The notes: generated by a model from the letters alone, not told the origin. DNA of 64,000 nucleotides from Cellulomonas sp. HZM (GCF_000708885.1 NZ_JEOE01000001.1:1-64000); one strand, 5' to 3'; positions 34,448 to 44,649 are shown, counted from the stretch's first letter. Numbers and translations: made by a program.

Positions 34448-35534
34448 CGAGCGCGCCGAGAGGGCGGACGAACGCGACACGGAGCTCGTGACCGAGCTCG
34501 TGACCGAGCGCTTCGCCGCCGAGTCGCTCGTGCGCTCCGGCGCCGACGACGTCGAGCGGGCCGCCGAGGCGGCGCTGCGGCCGCGGAGCCTGGACGAGTT
34601 CGTCGGGCAGCGCGTCGTGCGCGACCAGCTCTCGCTCGTGCTGCAGGCCGCCCGCGCGCGGGGCCGGACGCCGGACCACGTGCTGCTGTCCGGACCGCCG
34701 GGGCTGGGCAAGACGACGCTGGCCATGATCATCGCCGCCGAGCTCGGCACGTCCCTGCGCGTCACGAGCGGTCCCGCGATCCAGCACGCGGGGGACCTGG
34801 CGGCCGTGCTGTCCTCGCTCGAGGAGGGCGAGGTGCTGTTCATCGACGAGATCCACCGCCTCGCGCGACCCGCGGAGGAGCTGCTGTACGTCGCGATGGA
34901 GGACTTCCGGGTCGACGTCGTGGTGGGCAAGGGTGCGGGCGCGAGCGCGATCCCGCTCGCGCTGCCGCCGTTCACGGTCGTCGGCGCGACCACGCGCGCT
35001 GGCCTGCTGCCCGCGCCGCTGCGCGACAGGTTCGGGTTCACCGGGCACCTCGACTTCTACGCGAGCGACGAGCTCGAGCGCGTGCTCTCGCGCTCGGCGG
35101 GGTTGCTGGACGTACCGCTCGAGCACGCGGCCGCGGCCGAGATCGCCTCGCGCTCGCGCGGGACGCCGCGCATCGCCAACCGGCTGCTGCGGCGTGTGCG
35201 CGACTGGGCGGAGGTCCGCGGCGACGGCACCATGAGCCTGGCCGCGGCCCGCGCGGCGCTCGAGGTGTACGAGGTCGACGAACGCGGTCTCGACCGGCTC
35301 GACCGCTCTGTGCTCCAGGCCCTGTGCACGCGGTTCGGCGGCGGGCCCGTCGGGCTCACGACGCTCGCCGTCGCGGTGGGAGAGGAGCCGGAGACGGTGG
35401 AGACCGTCGCGGAGCCGTTCCTGGTGCGCGAGGGCCTGGTCGGGCGCACCCCACGTGGTCGCGTCGCGCTGCCCGCGGCGTGGGCTCACCTCGGCCTGGA
35501 CGCCCCCCGCGACCAGGACACGTTGTTCGCCTGA
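34440..35534 (+). CDS. ruvB: Holliday junction branch migration ATPase RuvB
   Basis: A hexameric AAA+ motor of 364 residues. Walker A is GPPGLGKTT near residues 83-91, Walker B FIDEIH, sensor 1 [18 protein letters not shown], and arginine-rich [20 protein letters not shown]; the C-terminal winged helix has GGGPVGL and TPRGR. GTG 34440 is preferred over GTG 34434 because GGAGGT lies at the right distance. An acidic extension of about 30 residues precedes the conserved [11 protein letters not shown]. Confidence 0.96.
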   Translation: MADERAERADERDTELVTELVTERFAAESLVRSGADDVERAAEAALRPRSLDEFVGQRVVRDQLSLVLQAARARGRTPDHVLLSGPPGLGKTTLAMIIAAELGTSLRVTSGPAIQHAGDLAAVLSSLEEGEVLFIDEIHRLARPAEELLYVAMEDFRVDVVVGKGAGASAIPLALPPFTVVGATTRAGLLPAPLRDRFGFTGHLDFYASDELERVLSRSAGLLDVPLEHAAAAEIASRSRGTPRIANRLLRRVRDWAEVRGDGTMSLAAARAALEVYEVDERGLDRLDRSVLQALCTRFGGGPVGLTTLAVAVGEEPETVETVAEPFLVREGLVGRTPRGRVALPAAWAHLGLDAPRDQDTLFA

Positions 35535-35590
35535 GACCCGTCCACGCCGGGCAGGTCAGGGGCGCGGGAACCGCCGCGCGTGGTCGCGCG

Positions 35591-35619
35591 TTGGAGCGGC
35601 GGGCCGCTGCGCCTAGACT
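35591..35619 (+). promoter_or_regulatory. Sigma-A-type promoter of yajC-secD-secF-apt
   Basis: TTGGAG, 17 bases, then TAGACT: a good match to the primary sigma consensus with ideal spacing. The start site near 35626 leaves a leader of about 27 bases before yajC. Confidence 0.65.
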
Positions 35620-35652
35620 TCCGCCGATACGACCGACCCGTGAGGAACCGAA

Positions 35653-36069
35653 GTGACCTTCCACGCCGACGTGACCGCCGCCGCCCAGAGCACCGGCGGT
35701 GGCGGCAGCAACCTGTCGTTCCTGCTCATCCTCGTCCTCGCGGTGGGTGCCTTCTGGCTGATGTCCCGACGCTCGCGCAAGATGCAGAAGCAGCAGGCGG
35801 AGTTCCGCAACAACCTCACGGCAGGCGACGAGGTCATGACGGGTTCCGGACTGTTCGGCACGGTCGTCGACGTCGACGACGACGTCGTGTGGCTCGAGTC
35901 CGAGCCCGGCGGCGCCCGCACGCGCTGGATCCGCGCGGCGATCGCCAAGAAGATCGAGCCGCCCGTCGAGGCAGAGAACGACCTCACCGACGACGAGTCC
36001 GAGGTCGAGGTCCCGGACGACATCTCGTCCCTCGACACCGGCGAGAACCGCAAGGACGACGACAAGTAA
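35653..36069 (+). CDS. yajC: Preprotein translocase accessory subunit YajC
   Basis: A 138-residue single-pass membrane protein. The transmembrane helix is at about 20-38 (LSFLLILVLAVGAFWLM), followed by the family signature RRSRKMQKQQAEFRNNLTAGDEVMTGSGLFGTV (visible in parts) and an acidic tail. It works with SecDF at the Sec translocon. It starts an operon with secD and secF; the gap to secD is 93 bp. Confidence 0.93.
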   Translation: MTFHADVTAAAQSTGGGGSNLSFLLILVLAVGAFWLMSRRSRKMQKQQAEFRNNLTAGDEVMTGSGLFGTVVDVDDDVVWLESEPGGARTRWIRAAIAKKIEPPVEAENDLTDDESEVEVPDDISSLDTGENRKDDDK

Positions 36070-36162
36070 TCGCACGCGACCCGCTCCTGTCCCTGGCGAG
36101 AGCGGGTCCCGACCCCACCGGCGCGCCCGCGCGCCAGTGCGCGCACGAGAGAAGAAACTCCG

Positions 36163-38121
36163 TTGGCTCCTCCTACACGCCGTAACCGGCCCGTCCGCAC
36201 GCTCGTCGTGCTGGGCGCGATCATCGCCCTGGTCTTCGGCGCCATCGCCGCGGGCGTCAAGTGGTCCGACGCGAGCTGGACGCCCAAGCTCGCGCTCGAC
36301 CTCGAGGGCGGCACGCAGATCGTGCTCCGCGCGGTCTCGGCCACCACGCCCACCTCCACGCAGATGAACCAGGCGATCGACGTCATGCGTCAGCGTGTCG
36401 ACGCCTCGGGCGTCGCCGAGGCCGAGATCACCACGCAGGGCTCCAACCTGATCGTCGTCGGCCTGCCGGGCAAGCCGAGCGAGGACACGCTCAAGCTCGT
36501 CAAGACGTCCGCGCAGATGGAGTTCCGTCCCGTGCTCGCGGAGGCGGCGCCGACGCCGACCACCGACGACGCGACGGCGAGCCCCAGCGCGACGCCGACC
36601 GCGGACGCGACCGCGGGTGCGTCGGGCGACGCGACGACGGAGCCGACCACAGAGCCGACCAGCGAGCCGACCAGCGAGCCGACCGAGTCGGCGACCGCCG
36701 AGCCGACGCCGGCCGCGACGACGTCGACCAAGGCGGCGCCGGACAACGCGAGCGACTCGGACTACTACGTGACGCCCGCGGTGCAGGAGCAGTTCGACAA
36801 GCTCGACTGCACCGACCAGAAGAACCTCACCGGTGGCGTGAACGGCGACGCGGACAAGGCGTTCGTCACGTGCCAGCAGCAGGGCCTCGCCAAGTACATC
36901 CTCGGTCCGGTCGAGGTCGAGGGGAAGCACATCGCGTCGGCCACCTCCGGCCTGAACACGCTGCAGAACGGCCAGGTCGGCAACGAGTGGATCGTGCAGC
37001 TCAAGTTCGACAAGACGGGCACGAGCCAGTTCTCCGACGTGACCGAGCGGCTGTACACCGAGGAGTCGCCGAAGAACCAGTTCGGCATCGTGCTCGACGG
37101 TCTCGTGGTGTCCGCCCCCTCCGTCAACGGGGTCATCCCGAACGGCGAGGCCGAGATCTCGGGGTCGTTCACGCGTGAGAGTGCCGCGAGCCTGGCCAAC
37201 CAGCTCAACTTCGGCTCGCTGCCCATGGCTTTCGAGGTGCAGAGCGAGGAGCAGATCTCCGCGACGCTCGGCGCCGACCAGCTCCAGAAGGGCATGCTCG
37301 CGGGCCTCATCGGCCTGATCCTCGTCGTGCTCTACTCGCTGCTGCAGTACCGGACGCTCGGCCTGCTCACGGTGGGCTCGCTCGTCGTCGCCGCGGTGCT
37401 GACGTACGGCACGATCACGCTGCTGTCGTGGGGAATGGGCTACCGACTGTCGCTGCCCGGGGTGACGGGTCTGATCGTCGCGATCGGTATCACCGCGGAC
37501 TCGTTCATCGTGTACTTCGAGCGCATCCGCGACGAGCTGCGCGAGGGCCGGACGCTCGGCACGGCCGTCGAGCGAGGGTGGTCGCGCGCCAAGCGCACGA
37601 TCCTGGCGTCGGACGCGGTCAACCTCCTCGCGGCTGCCGTGCTCTTGAAGCTGGCCGTCGGAGGCGTTAAGGGCTTCGCGTTCACGCTCGGCCTGACGAC
37701 GATCATCGACGTGCTCGTGGTGTTCATGTTCACGCACCCGATGATGGAGCTGCTCGCGCGCACGAAGTTCTTCTCGCAGGGCCACCGCCTCTCGGGTCTC
37801 GACCCGCGCCGGCTCGGGGTGCCCGGCACGCGGTACGTCGGGCGCGGCAAGGTCGTCACCGGCCCGCGCTCGTCCTCGGACGGCATGCCGGACGCACCGG
37901 GTGACGACGTCCCCGACGCGGCGCCCACGCGGACGCCGGTCCCGGCCACGGTCGGCGGCGTGAGCACGGCAGGCATGACGATCGCCGAGCGGCGTGCGGC
38001 GCAGCGCGCCGCACAGGCCGAGCAGGAGCGCGGCGCTGCCTCCGAGGCCGACGAGAGCGCGGCCGCGGACGCGGCAACGGACGACGACGCCTCCGGGCGC
38101 ACCGACGGGAGTGAGCACTGA
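36163..38121 (+). CDS. secD: Protein translocase subunit SecD
   Basis: SecD uses the proton gradient to pull proteins out of the Sec channel. It has 652 residues: a first transmembrane helix near 10-30, the periplasmic P1 region with DLEGGTQIVL, and a C-terminal five-helix RND-like bundle with GVTGLIVAIGITADSFIVYFERIRDE. Between about 127 and 200 lies a long Thr/Ser/Pro/Glu-rich insertion with EPTSEPTSEPTE-type repeats, not part of the core fold. A charged C-terminal tail of about 90 residues is also extra. The start codon is TTG with only a weak purine site. Confidence 0.95.
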   Translation: MAPPTRRNRPVRTLVVLGAIIALVFGAIAAGVKWSDASWTPKLALDLEGGTQIVLRAVSATTPTSTQMNQAIDVMRQRVDASGVAEAEITTQGSNLIVVGLPGKPSEDTLKLVKTSAQMEFRPVLAEAAPTPTTDDATASPSATPTADATAGASGDATTEPTTEPTSEPTSEPTESATAEPTPAATTSTKAAPDNASDSDYYVTPAVQEQFDKLDCTDQKNLTGGVNGDADKAFVTCQQQGLAKYILGPVEVEGKHIASATSGLNTLQNGQVGNEWIVQLKFDKTGTSQFSDVTERLYTEESPKNQFGIVLDGLVVSAPSVNGVIPNGEAEISGSFTRESAASLANQLNFGSLPMAFEVQSEEQISATLGADQLQKGMLAGLIGLILVVLYSLLQYRTLGLLTVGSLVVAAVLTYGTITLLSWGMGYRLSLPGVTGLIVAIGITADSFIVYFERIRDELREGRTLGTAVERGWSRAKRTILASDAVNLLAAAVLLKLAVGGVKGFAFTLGLTTIIDVLVVFMFTHPMMELLARTKFFSQGHRLSGLDPRRLGVPGTRYVGRGKVVTGPRSSSDGMPDAPGDDVPDAAPTRTPVPATVGGVSTAGMTIAERRAAQRAAQAEQERGAASEADESAAADAATDDDASGRTDGSEH

Positions 38122-39212
38122 TGGCCGCCGGCTTCGCCCAGTGGGGCAACGACCTCTACACGGGGCGTCGGTCGTACGACATCGTCGGCCGTCGTCGGAT
38201 CTGGTACTCGATCTCGGCGGTGCTCGTCGTGATCTCGTGCATCCTGCTCGTCAAGCCGGGCCTGAACCCGGGCATCGAGTTCAAGGGCGGCTCACAGTTC
38301 ATCGTGTCGAACATCGACACGTCGCAGCAGCAGCTCGCGATCGACACGGTGAAGTCCGTCCAGCCCGACGAGTCGCCCGAGGTGACCAAGCTCGGGAGCG
38401 ACTCGCTGCGGATCCAGACCGCCGAGCTGACCGACGACCAGGTGCAGGACGTCAAGCAGGCGCTCATGACGTCGTTCGACGTGTCGGAGGACGACGTCGC
38501 GACCGCCTTCATCGGCCCGACCTGGGGCAAGGACATCTCGCAGAAGGCGATCAAGGGCATCCTTGTCTTCCTGCTGTTCGTGACCGTGGTCATGACGATC
38601 TACTTCCGCAACTGGCGGATGGCGATCGCGGGTCTGGTCGCCCTGTTCCACGACCTGATCATCACGGTGGGCGTGTACGCGGCGGTCGGCTGGGAGGTCA
38701 CACCGGCGACGGTCATCGGGTTCCTGACGATCCTCGGGTACTCGATCTACGACACGGTCGTGGTGTTCGACAAGGTCCGTGAGAACACCGCGGACACCCT
38801 TGACCAGTCGCGGTTCACCTACGCGGAGAAGGCGAACCTCGCGGTCAACCAGACGCTGGTCCGCTCGATCAACACCTCGGTGGTGGCACTGCTGCCCGTG
38901 AGCGCGATCCTGTTCGTCGGCGCTGCGATCCTGGGCGCCGGCACGCTGCGCGACATCGCGCTCGCGCTGTTCGTCGGCATGCTCATCGGCACGTTCTCGT
39001 CGATCTTCCTGGCCACGCCGCTCGAGGTCACGCTGCGTGAGCGTGAGCCCGCGATCCGCGACCACACGCGCAAGGTGCTCGCGGCGCGCGGCGCGAGCGG
39101 TACCGAGGGCGTGGACGAGCAGGAGCTCGCCGGTGTGGTCCGCTCGGCCGGACAGCTGCGGCCGGGTGCGCACCAGGGGCAGGGTGCGCAGCCGAAGAAG
39201 CGCAAGAAGTGA
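38121..39212 (+). CDS. secF: Protein translocase subunit SecF
   Basis: The partner of SecD, 363 residues. The first helix lies near 35-53, then GIEFKGGSQFIV and the periplasmic domain. The C-terminal bundle carries TVIGFLTILGYSIYDTVVVFDKVREN and the NQTLVRSINTSVVALLP motif. The basic C-terminus ends KKRKK. The ATG shares a base with the secD stop (TGATG), and the end overlaps apt by 4 bp. Confidence 0.96.
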   Translation: MAAGFAQWGNDLYTGRRSYDIVGRRRIWYSISAVLVVISCILLVKPGLNPGIEFKGGSQFIVSNIDTSQQQLAIDTVKSVQPDESPEVTKLGSDSLRIQTAELTDDQVQDVKQALMTSFDVSEDDVATAFIGPTWGKDISQKAIKGILVFLLFVTVVMTIYFRNWRMAIAGLVALFHDLIITVGVYAAVGWEVTPATVIGFLTILGYSIYDTVVVFDKVRENTADTLDQSRFTYAEKANLAVNQTLVRSINTSVVALLPVSAILFVGAAILGAGTLRDIALALFVGMLIGTFSSIFLATPLEVTLREREPAIRDHTRKVLAARGASGTEGVDEQELAGVVRSAGQLRPGAHQGQGAQPKKRKK

Positions 39213-39754
39213 GCGGCAGGACCCCCGAGCCCGCGCTCGCGGCGCAGCGCGTCGACGAGCTGGTCCGGCTGGTGCCGGACTACCCCGAGCCGGGGGTCCT
39301 GTTCCGCGACATCACGCCGCTGCTCGCCGACGCGGACGCCCTCGCGGACGTCGTCGCGGCGATGGCTCGGGCGGCCGGCCCGGTCGACCTCGTCGCCGGG
39401 ATGGAGGCGCGCGGGTTCCTGCTCGCGGCACCCATCGCGGTGGCGCTGGGCGCCGGGCTGGTGCCCGTGCGCAAGGCGGGCAAGCTCCCGGGGCCGGTGC
39501 TGGCCGAGAGCTACGCGCTCGAGTACGGCTCGGCGACCGTCGAGATCCACCCCGCGACCGTGCGGGCCGGCGCGCGCGTGCTCGTCGTCGACGACGTGCT
39601 CGCGACCGGCGGGACCGCCGCGGCGACGGTGCGGCTGCTCGAACGCTGCGGCGCGAGCGTCGTCGCGCTCTCGTTCCTCGTCGAGATCGAGGCCCTGGGC
39701 GGGCGCGGCCGGCTCGAGGGCCACGACGTGAGCGCCATCGTCACCGTCCCCTGA
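39209..39754 (+). CDS. apt: Adenine phosphoribosyltransferase
   Basis: Apt salvages adenine to AMP using PRPP. It has 181 residues: DYPEPGVLFRDITPLL near the N-terminus, GMEARGFLLAAPIA, the RKAGKLPGPV loop, and the PRPP-binding motif VLVVDDVLATGGTA. The GTG start overlaps the secF stop (GTGA). The secF-apt-rel order is common in actinobacteria and links purine salvage with (p)ppGpp metabolism by position only. Confidence 0.95.
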   Translation: MSGRTPEPALAAQRVDELVRLVPDYPEPGVLFRDITPLLADADALADVVAAMARAAGPVDLVAGMEARGFLLAAPIAVALGAGLVPVRKAGKLPGPVLAESYALEYGSATVEIHPATVRAGARVLVVDDVLATGGTAAATVRLLERCGASVVALSFLVEIEALGGRGRLEGHDVSAIVTVP

Positions 39755-39824
39755 GACCCGGATCATGCGGGTGCCCGACGAGGGTGCGTGGTGGTCACGG
39801 CGCAGGCACCTGCGGCGACGGCCG

Positions 39825-39830
39825 TAGACT
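39825..39830 (+). promoter_or_regulatory. Putative -10 element of rel
   Basis: TAGACT, 57 bases before the chosen rel start and identical to the yajC -10 element. No convincing -35 is seen. Its position makes the upstream GTG codon at 39788 an unlikely start for rel. Confidence 0.45.
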
Positions 39831-39886
39831 CGGGAGAACGGTTCCCCCGCCGGCCGGCCGGGGACCATCTCGAGACGGGGGTGGGC

Positions 39887-42214
39887 TTGAGCGACGACGT
39901 CGTCTCGACCGATACGGGCTCGCTGGTCACGGGTGACGGCAGCACGGGCCGCGTGCGCTCGCGCCTGTCGCGGTTCGCGGGGCGGGGGAGCAGCGGCCCC
40001 GCGTTCCCTGCGCTGGAGCCGGTGCTCCAGGCAGCGCGGACCAACCACCCCAAGGCCGACCTGACCGCGGTCGAGCAGGCCTACGTCGTCGCCGAGCGCG
40101 CGCACCGAGGTCAGCTGCGCAAGAGCGGTGACCCGTACATCACGCACCCGGTCGCGGTGGCGACGATCCTCGCCGAGCTCGGCATGACGCCGTCCACGCT
40201 CGTCGCCGCCCTCCTGCACGACACGGTCGAGGACACCGACTACTCGCTCGACCAGCTGCGCCGCGAGTTCGGGCCCGAGGTCGCGATGCTCGTCGACGGC
40301 GTCACCAAGCTGGACAAGGTCACCTACGGCGACGCGGCCCAGGCCGAGACCGTGCGCAAGATGGTCGTCGCGATGTCGCGCGACATCCGGGTGCTGGTCA
40401 TCAAGCTCGCGGACCGGCTGCACAACGCGCGGACGTGGAAGTTCGTCGCGGCCTCGTCGGCCGAGAAGAAGGCGCGCGAGACGCTCGAGATCTACGCGCC
40501 GCTCGCGCACCGGCTCGGCATGAACACCATCAAGTGGGAGCTCGAGGACCTGTCGTTCGCGACGCTCTACCCCAAGGTGTACGAGGAGATCGTGCACCTC
40601 GTGGCCGAGCGCGCCCCGGCCCGCGAGGAGTACCTGACGGTGGTGCGCGAACAGGTCGGCGCCGACCTGCGCCAGGCGAAGATCAAGGCGACGGTCACGG
40701 GCCGGCCCAAGCACTACTACTCGATCTACCAGAAGATGATCGTGCGCGGACGCGACTTCGCGGACATCTACGACCTCGTCGGCGTGCGGGTCCTGGTCGA
40801 CTCGGTGCGGGACTGCTATGCGGCGCTCGGCGCGCTGCACGCGCGGTGGAACCCGGTCCCGGGCCGTTTCAAGGACTACATCGCGATGCCGAAGTTCAAC
40901 CTCTACCAGTCGCTGCACACCACGGTCATCGGGCCTGGGGGCAAGCCGGTCGAGATCCAGATCCGCACGCACGACATGCACCGGCGCGCGGAGTACGGCG
41001 TCGCGGCGCACTGGAAGTACAAGGAGACCGCGAAGAACCAGAACGGGCAGGGCACGGACACCGCCGGGAACGACATGGCGTGGCTGCGCCAGCTGGTCGA
41101 CTGGCAGAAGGAGACCGCGGACCCCAGCGAGTTCCTCGACTCCTTGCGGTTCGAGATCGCCGGCTCCGAGGTGTACGTGTTCACGCCCAAGGGCGACGTC
41201 ATCGCGCTGCCGTCGGGCTCGACGCCCGTCGACTTCGCGTACGCCGTCCACACCGAGGTGGGGCACCGCACGATGGGCGCGCGCGTCAACGGCCGCCTCG
41301 TGCCCCTCGACTCGACGCTCGAGAACGGCGACGTGGTCGACGTCTTCACGTCGAAGTCGGAGACAGCCGGCCCGTCGCGCGACTGGCTCGGGTTCGTCAA
41401 GAGCCCCCGCGCGCGCAACAAGATCCGCCAGTGGTTCTCCAAGGAGCGCCGCGAGGAGGCCATCGAGCACGGCAAGGACGCGATCGCGAAGGCAATGCGC
41501 AAGCAGAACCTGCCGATCCAGCGGCTGCTGTCGCACGAGGCGCTCGTCGCGCTCGCCAACGAGATGCGCTACGCCGACGTCTCCGCGCTCTACGCAGCGG
41601 TCGGCGAGGGTCAGGTGTCGGCGTCGACCGTCGTGCAGCGCCTGGTCCACTCCCTGGGGGGCGAGCCCGCTGCGGAGGAGGACATCGCCGAGACGGCGCG
41701 GCCCGGTCAGTCCGCGCGGCGCGTGCGCACCGGCGACCCCGGCGTCGTGGTCAAGGGCGTCGACGACATCTGGGTCAAGCTCGCCAAGTGCTGCACGCCC
41801 GTGCCGGGCGACGACATCGTCGGCTTCATCACGCGTGGCGCCGGCGTGAGCGTGCACCGCAGCGACTGCATCAACGTGGAGCAGCTGCGCGCACAGCCCG
41901 AGCGCATGGTCGACGTCTCGTGGAGTCACACCTCGTCGTCGCTGTTCCTCGTGCAGATCCAGGTCGAGGCGCTCGATCGCTCTCGGCTGCTGTCCGACGT
42001 CACGCGCGTCCTGTCGGACCACCACGTGAACATCCTGTCTGCGTCGGTCTCGACGTCTCGCGACCGGGTCGCGCTCTCGCGGTTCGTGTTCGAGATGGCG
42101 GAGCCGTCGCACCTCGCGTCGGTGCTCTCGGCCGTGCGCAAGGTCGAGGGCGTCTTCGACGTCTACCGGATCACAGGCGCCAAGGGTGCCGAGGAGCCGT
42201 CGATCCGCGCCTGA
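39887..42214 (+). CDS. rel: Bifunctional (p)ppGpp synthetase/hydrolase Rel
   Basis: The long RelA/SpoT homologue, 775 residues. The HD hydrolase domain has [12 protein letters not shown]. The synthetase domain has [11 protein letters not shown] and [20 protein letters not shown]; the RFKD motif marks the bifunctional class rather than the EFDD-type RelA. Then come TGS ([16 protein letters not shown]), a zinc-finger-like region ([18 protein letters not shown]) and a C-terminal ACT domain. TTG 39887 is chosen for GGGGG 5 bases upstream; GTG 39881 is an alternative. Its stop codon sits in the first unit of a 14-bp tandem repeat. Confidence 0.95.
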   Translation: MSDDVVSTDTGSLVTGDGSTGRVRSRLSRFAGRGSSGPAFPALEPVLQAARTNHPKADLTAVEQAYVVAERAHRGQLRKSGDPYITHPVAVATILAELGMTPSTLVAALLHDTVEDTDYSLDQLRREFGPEVAMLVDGVTKLDKVTYGDAAQAETVRKMVVAMSRDIRVLVIKLADRLHNARTWKFVAASSAEKKARETLEIYAPLAHRLGMNTIKWELEDLSFATLYPKVYEEIVHLVAERAPAREEYLTVVREQVGADLRQAKIKATVTGRPKHYYSIYQKMIVRGRDFADIYDLVGVRVLVDSVRDCYAALGALHARWNPVPGRFKDYIAMPKFNLYQSLHTTVIGPGGKPVEIQIRTHDMHRRAEYGVAAHWKYKETAKNQNGQGTDTAGNDMAWLRQLVDWQKETADPSEFLDSLRFEIAGSEVYVFTPKGDVIALPSGSTPVDFAYAVHTEVGHRTMGARVNGRLVPLDSTLENGDVVDVFTSKSETAGPSRDWLGFVKSPRARNKIRQWFSKERREEAIEHGKDAIAKAMRKQNLPIQRLLSHEALVALANEMRYADVSALYAAVGEGQVSASTVVQRLVHSLGGEPAAEEDIAETARPGQSARRVRTGDPGVVVKGVDDIWVKLAKCCTPVPGDDIVGFITRGAGVSVHRSDCINVEQLRAQPERMVDVSWSHTSSSLFLVQIQVEALDRSRLLSDVTRVLSDHHVNILSASVSTSRDRVALSRFVFEMAEPSHLASVLSAVRKVEGVFDVYRITGAKGAEEPSIRA

Positions 42215-42249
42215 CGACGATCGCCTGACGACGTTCGCCTGACGACGGC
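42208..42249. repeat. Three tandem 14-bp repeats across the rel stop codon
   Basis: CGCCTGACGACG plus AT, TT and GC in three successive units, starting in the last rel codons and ending 5 bp before the convergent gene's stop. Each unit contains TGA, at 42212, 42226 and 42240. It looks like a slippage expansion of the gene end. Confidence 0.8.
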
Positions 42250-42253
42250 CGGG

Positions 42254-42814
42254 TCACAGGTGCGCGAGGACGTGCCTGGCGCGCAGCACGTGACGGTGCC
42301 CGCTCAGCGTGGCGAGCGCGCGGTCGGCGGCCGACACCTCGAAGCCGTGGTCGACGAGCACCCTCAGCAGGTCGGTCGACTCGTCGGGCTCGAGCCACCG
42401 CGCCACGTCGAGGCCGGTGCGCTGGACCGTCGTGACGCGCGTGCGGCCGACCAGCTGGACGTCGTGGCGGTCCAGGGCGGCCTCGTGCACGACGCGCTCC
42501 GGTGCGGGCTCCGCGCGACGCGTGCCTGCGGGGAGGACGATCTCCACCCTGCCCGGTCCGCCCGCACCGGTGTGCACCCACACCGCGGTGCGCCGCGCCA
42601 GCGCACCTCGCGCCGGGACGGCGGCTGCGACTGCCGCGGCGCGCTCGTCCGGGCGCAGGCGCGTCCCGGCCGGAGCCACCGCACCGCCGTGCAGCACGAC
42701 GAGCACGCCGTCGCGCAGGAGAGCGGCGCGGTCGGCCGTCGTGAGGTCCTGGGGGCCGAGCCACCGCGGCGGGGTCGCAGGGCGCGGAGGGCGGAAGCGT
42801 GCGAGCTCGTGCAT
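42254..42814 (-). CDS. AbiEi-antitoxin-like hypothetical protein
   Basis: A 186-residue protein resembling the AbiEi-type antitoxin/regulator family common in actinobacteria. A short N-terminal helical part (TTADRAALLRDGVLVVLHGGAVAPAG) is followed by an Ala-rich helix with ERAAAVAAAVPA and a C-terminal region VGRTRVTTVQRTGLDVARWL typical of these orphan genes. No AbiEii nucleotidyltransferase toxin is adjacent, so a working toxin-antitoxin pair is not shown. ATG 42814 is chosen; ATG 42826 adds four residues. It converges on rel and lies 104 bp after the DUF349 gene. Confidence 0.5.
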   Translation of the reverse strand: MHELARFRPPRPATPPRWLGPQDLTTADRAALLRDGVLVVLHGGAVAPAGTRLRPDERAAAVAAAVPARGALARRTAVWVHTGAGGPGRVEIVLPAGTRRAEPAPERVVHEAALDRHDVQLVGRTRVTTVQRTGLDVARWLEPDESTDLLRVLVDHGFEVSAADRALATLSGHRHVLRARHVLAHL

Positions 42815-42918
42815 ACGACCGAGCATGCCGCGCGGAGGCGTGCCTCGGCTCGGGCCTTGTGGACGACGACGGCCCGCACCGACCGGTGTGGTCGAGGCGG
42901 GCCGTCGGGTCGAACAGA

Positions 42919-44649
42919 TCAGCCGCGTGCGTCCTGCGCCGCCCGCTGCACCTGCTCGAGCCACGCACGTCGCGCGTCCAGCGCGGCCTGCGCCTCGGCG
43001 ATCCGGCGCGCGTCCTTCTTGGCCTTGGCGGCATCGAGGTCCGCCTCGAGGCCGGCGATGGCGGCCTCGAGCTGCGCCGCGGCGCCCTCGGCACGTGCCC
43101 GCGTCTCGGGGTTGGAGCGCGTCCACTGCGCCTGCTCGGCGTCGCGGATCGCGCTCTCGACGGCGCGCAGGCGTCCCTCGACGCGCTGGACGTCACCGCG
43201 CGGGACCTTGCCCGCGGCCTCCCAGCGGTCCTGGATGCCACGGATCGCCTGCTTCGCGGCGGAGAGGTCGGTCACCGGCACGAGCGTCTCGGCCTCGACG
43301 AGCAGCGCCTCCTTGACGACGAGGTTCGCGCGGAACTCCTCGTCGGTCGCGGCGTTCTGCGCGTCGCGGGCGGCGAAGAACGCGTCCTGCGCACCGCGGA
43401 AGCGGGCCCACAGCGCGTCGTCGTCGGCACGGCTCGCACGGCCGGCCGCCTTCCACTGCGTCATCAGGTCGCGGAACGCCCCCGCGGTGGCACCCCAGTC
43501 GGTGCTGCTCTGCAGCCGCTCGGCCTCGACGACCAGCTTCTCCTTGACCGCCTTCGCACCGGCGTTGCGCTGCTCGAGCTCGGCGAAGAAGTGCCGCCGC
43601 TCGCGGTCGAACGTCGTACGTGCGTGGCTGAAGCGCTTCCACAGCGCCTCCTCGGTGGCACGGTCGAGGCGCGGTCCAGAGCGCTGGGCCTGCTTCCACT
43701 CGTCGAGCAGGGTGCGCAGCTGCTCGCCCGCGGGCCGCCACTGGACCCGGCTCGGCTCCGTTCCGGCGATCTTCTCGGCCTGCTCGACGATCGACGTGCG
43801 CTGCTCCACCGCCACCTGCCGGGCAGCGGCACGCTCGGCGTCCGCCACGGCGCGGCGCTCAGCCGCGGTGCCGCGCAGTGCGTCGAGGCGGGAACGGAGC
43901 CCGTCGAGGTCGCCGACCGCCGCCGGCTCCTCGAGCTCGGACGTCAGCTTCGCGAGCGTCTGGTCGATCTCCTTGACCGAGAGGTCGGCCGCCGACAGGC
44001 GGGCCTCGAAGAGCGTGACCTTCGCCTGCAGGTCGAGGAAGCGGCGGACGTAGAGCCCGATCGCCTCCTCGGCGCTCGCGCCCGGGAACTGGCCGACGAC
44101 GCGGTCGCCGGCGGCCTCACGGACGGTGACGTTGCCCTCGTCGTCGACACTGCCAAACGTCGCGGCGTGCGCGGCCTCGGCGGCATCGGCCGGGGGAGCG
44201 ACCGGTGCGGCGGCGGGTGCTGCGGCAGGGGCCGCGGGCGGGTGCGGGACCGCGGTCGCGGCCGGCGGGCGGGGCCGGATCGCCGAGGGCGACGGCGCGG
44301 CCGGGCGAGGCGCAGCGGGCGTCGGGCCGGCGGGCGCGTCGACGGGGGTGTCCGTCGTCGCCGCGTCGTCGACAGGTGCCTCGGCCGGCGCGTCGGCTGT
44401 GGCGTCAGCCGTCGCGGCTGCAGCGTCGGCAGGCGCGTCGTCCGCGGGCTCGTCGACCTGCTCGCGCGTGGGGGAGGCGTCGTCGGCCGGCGCGTCGTCG
44501 GTGCTCGGGTCCTGCACTTCCGCGGTGGGCTGCACCTGCACCTGCACCTGCTCGGGCTCCTGCGCAGCGACGTCGGTGGTCACGTCGGTGACGGTGGCCT
44601 GGGCCTCGTCGGCGCCCTGGTCGGGCTGCTGGTCCGGGGTCTGCGTCAC
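42919..44649 (-). CDS. DUF349-repeat protein
   Basis: A 576-residue protein. The first 165 residues are Ala/Pro/Asp-rich and probably disordered. The rest is long helical repeats, each with a buried Trp pattern such as LLDEWKQAQRSGP, LMTQWKAAGRASR and IQDRWEAAGKVPR near residues 300-500, characteristic of DUF349. The C-terminus is coiled-coil. The function is unknown; it is a conserved actinobacterial neighbour of the cyclophilin gene. The GTG start overlaps the cyclophilin stop (GTGA), with AAGGT upstream. Confidence 0.85.
   Translation of the reverse strand: MTQTPDQQPDQGADEAQATVTDVTTDVAAQEPEQVQVQVQPTAEVQDPSTDDAPADDASPTREQVDEPADDAPADAAAATADATADAPAEAPVDDAATTDTPVDAPAGPTPAAPRPAAPSPSAIRPRPPAATAVPHPPAAPAAAPAAAPVAPPADAAEAAHAATFGSVDDEGNVTVREAAGDRVVGQFPGASAEEAIGLYVRRFLDLQAKVTLFEARLSAADLSVKEIDQTLAKLTSELEEPAAVGDLDGLRSRLDALRGTAAERRAVADAERAAARQVAVEQRTSIVEQAEKIAGTEPSRVQWRPAGEQLRTLLDEWKQAQRSGPRLDRATEEALWKRFSHARTTFDRERRHFFAELEQRNAGAKAVKEKLVVEAERLQSSTDWGATAGAFRDLMTQWKAAGRASRADDDALWARFRGAQDAFFAARDAQNAATDEEFRANLVVKEALLVEAETLVPVTDLSAAKQAIRGIQDRWEAAGKVPRGDVQRVEGRLRAVESAIRDAEQAQWTRSNPETRARAEGAAAQLEAAIAGLEADLDAAKAKKDARRIAEAQAALDARRAWLEQVQRAAQDARG

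Noticed and set aside
38819-42112. 1,097-codon open frame on the minus strand
   Set aside because: Antisense shadow of secF, apt and rel, with no recognisable domain.
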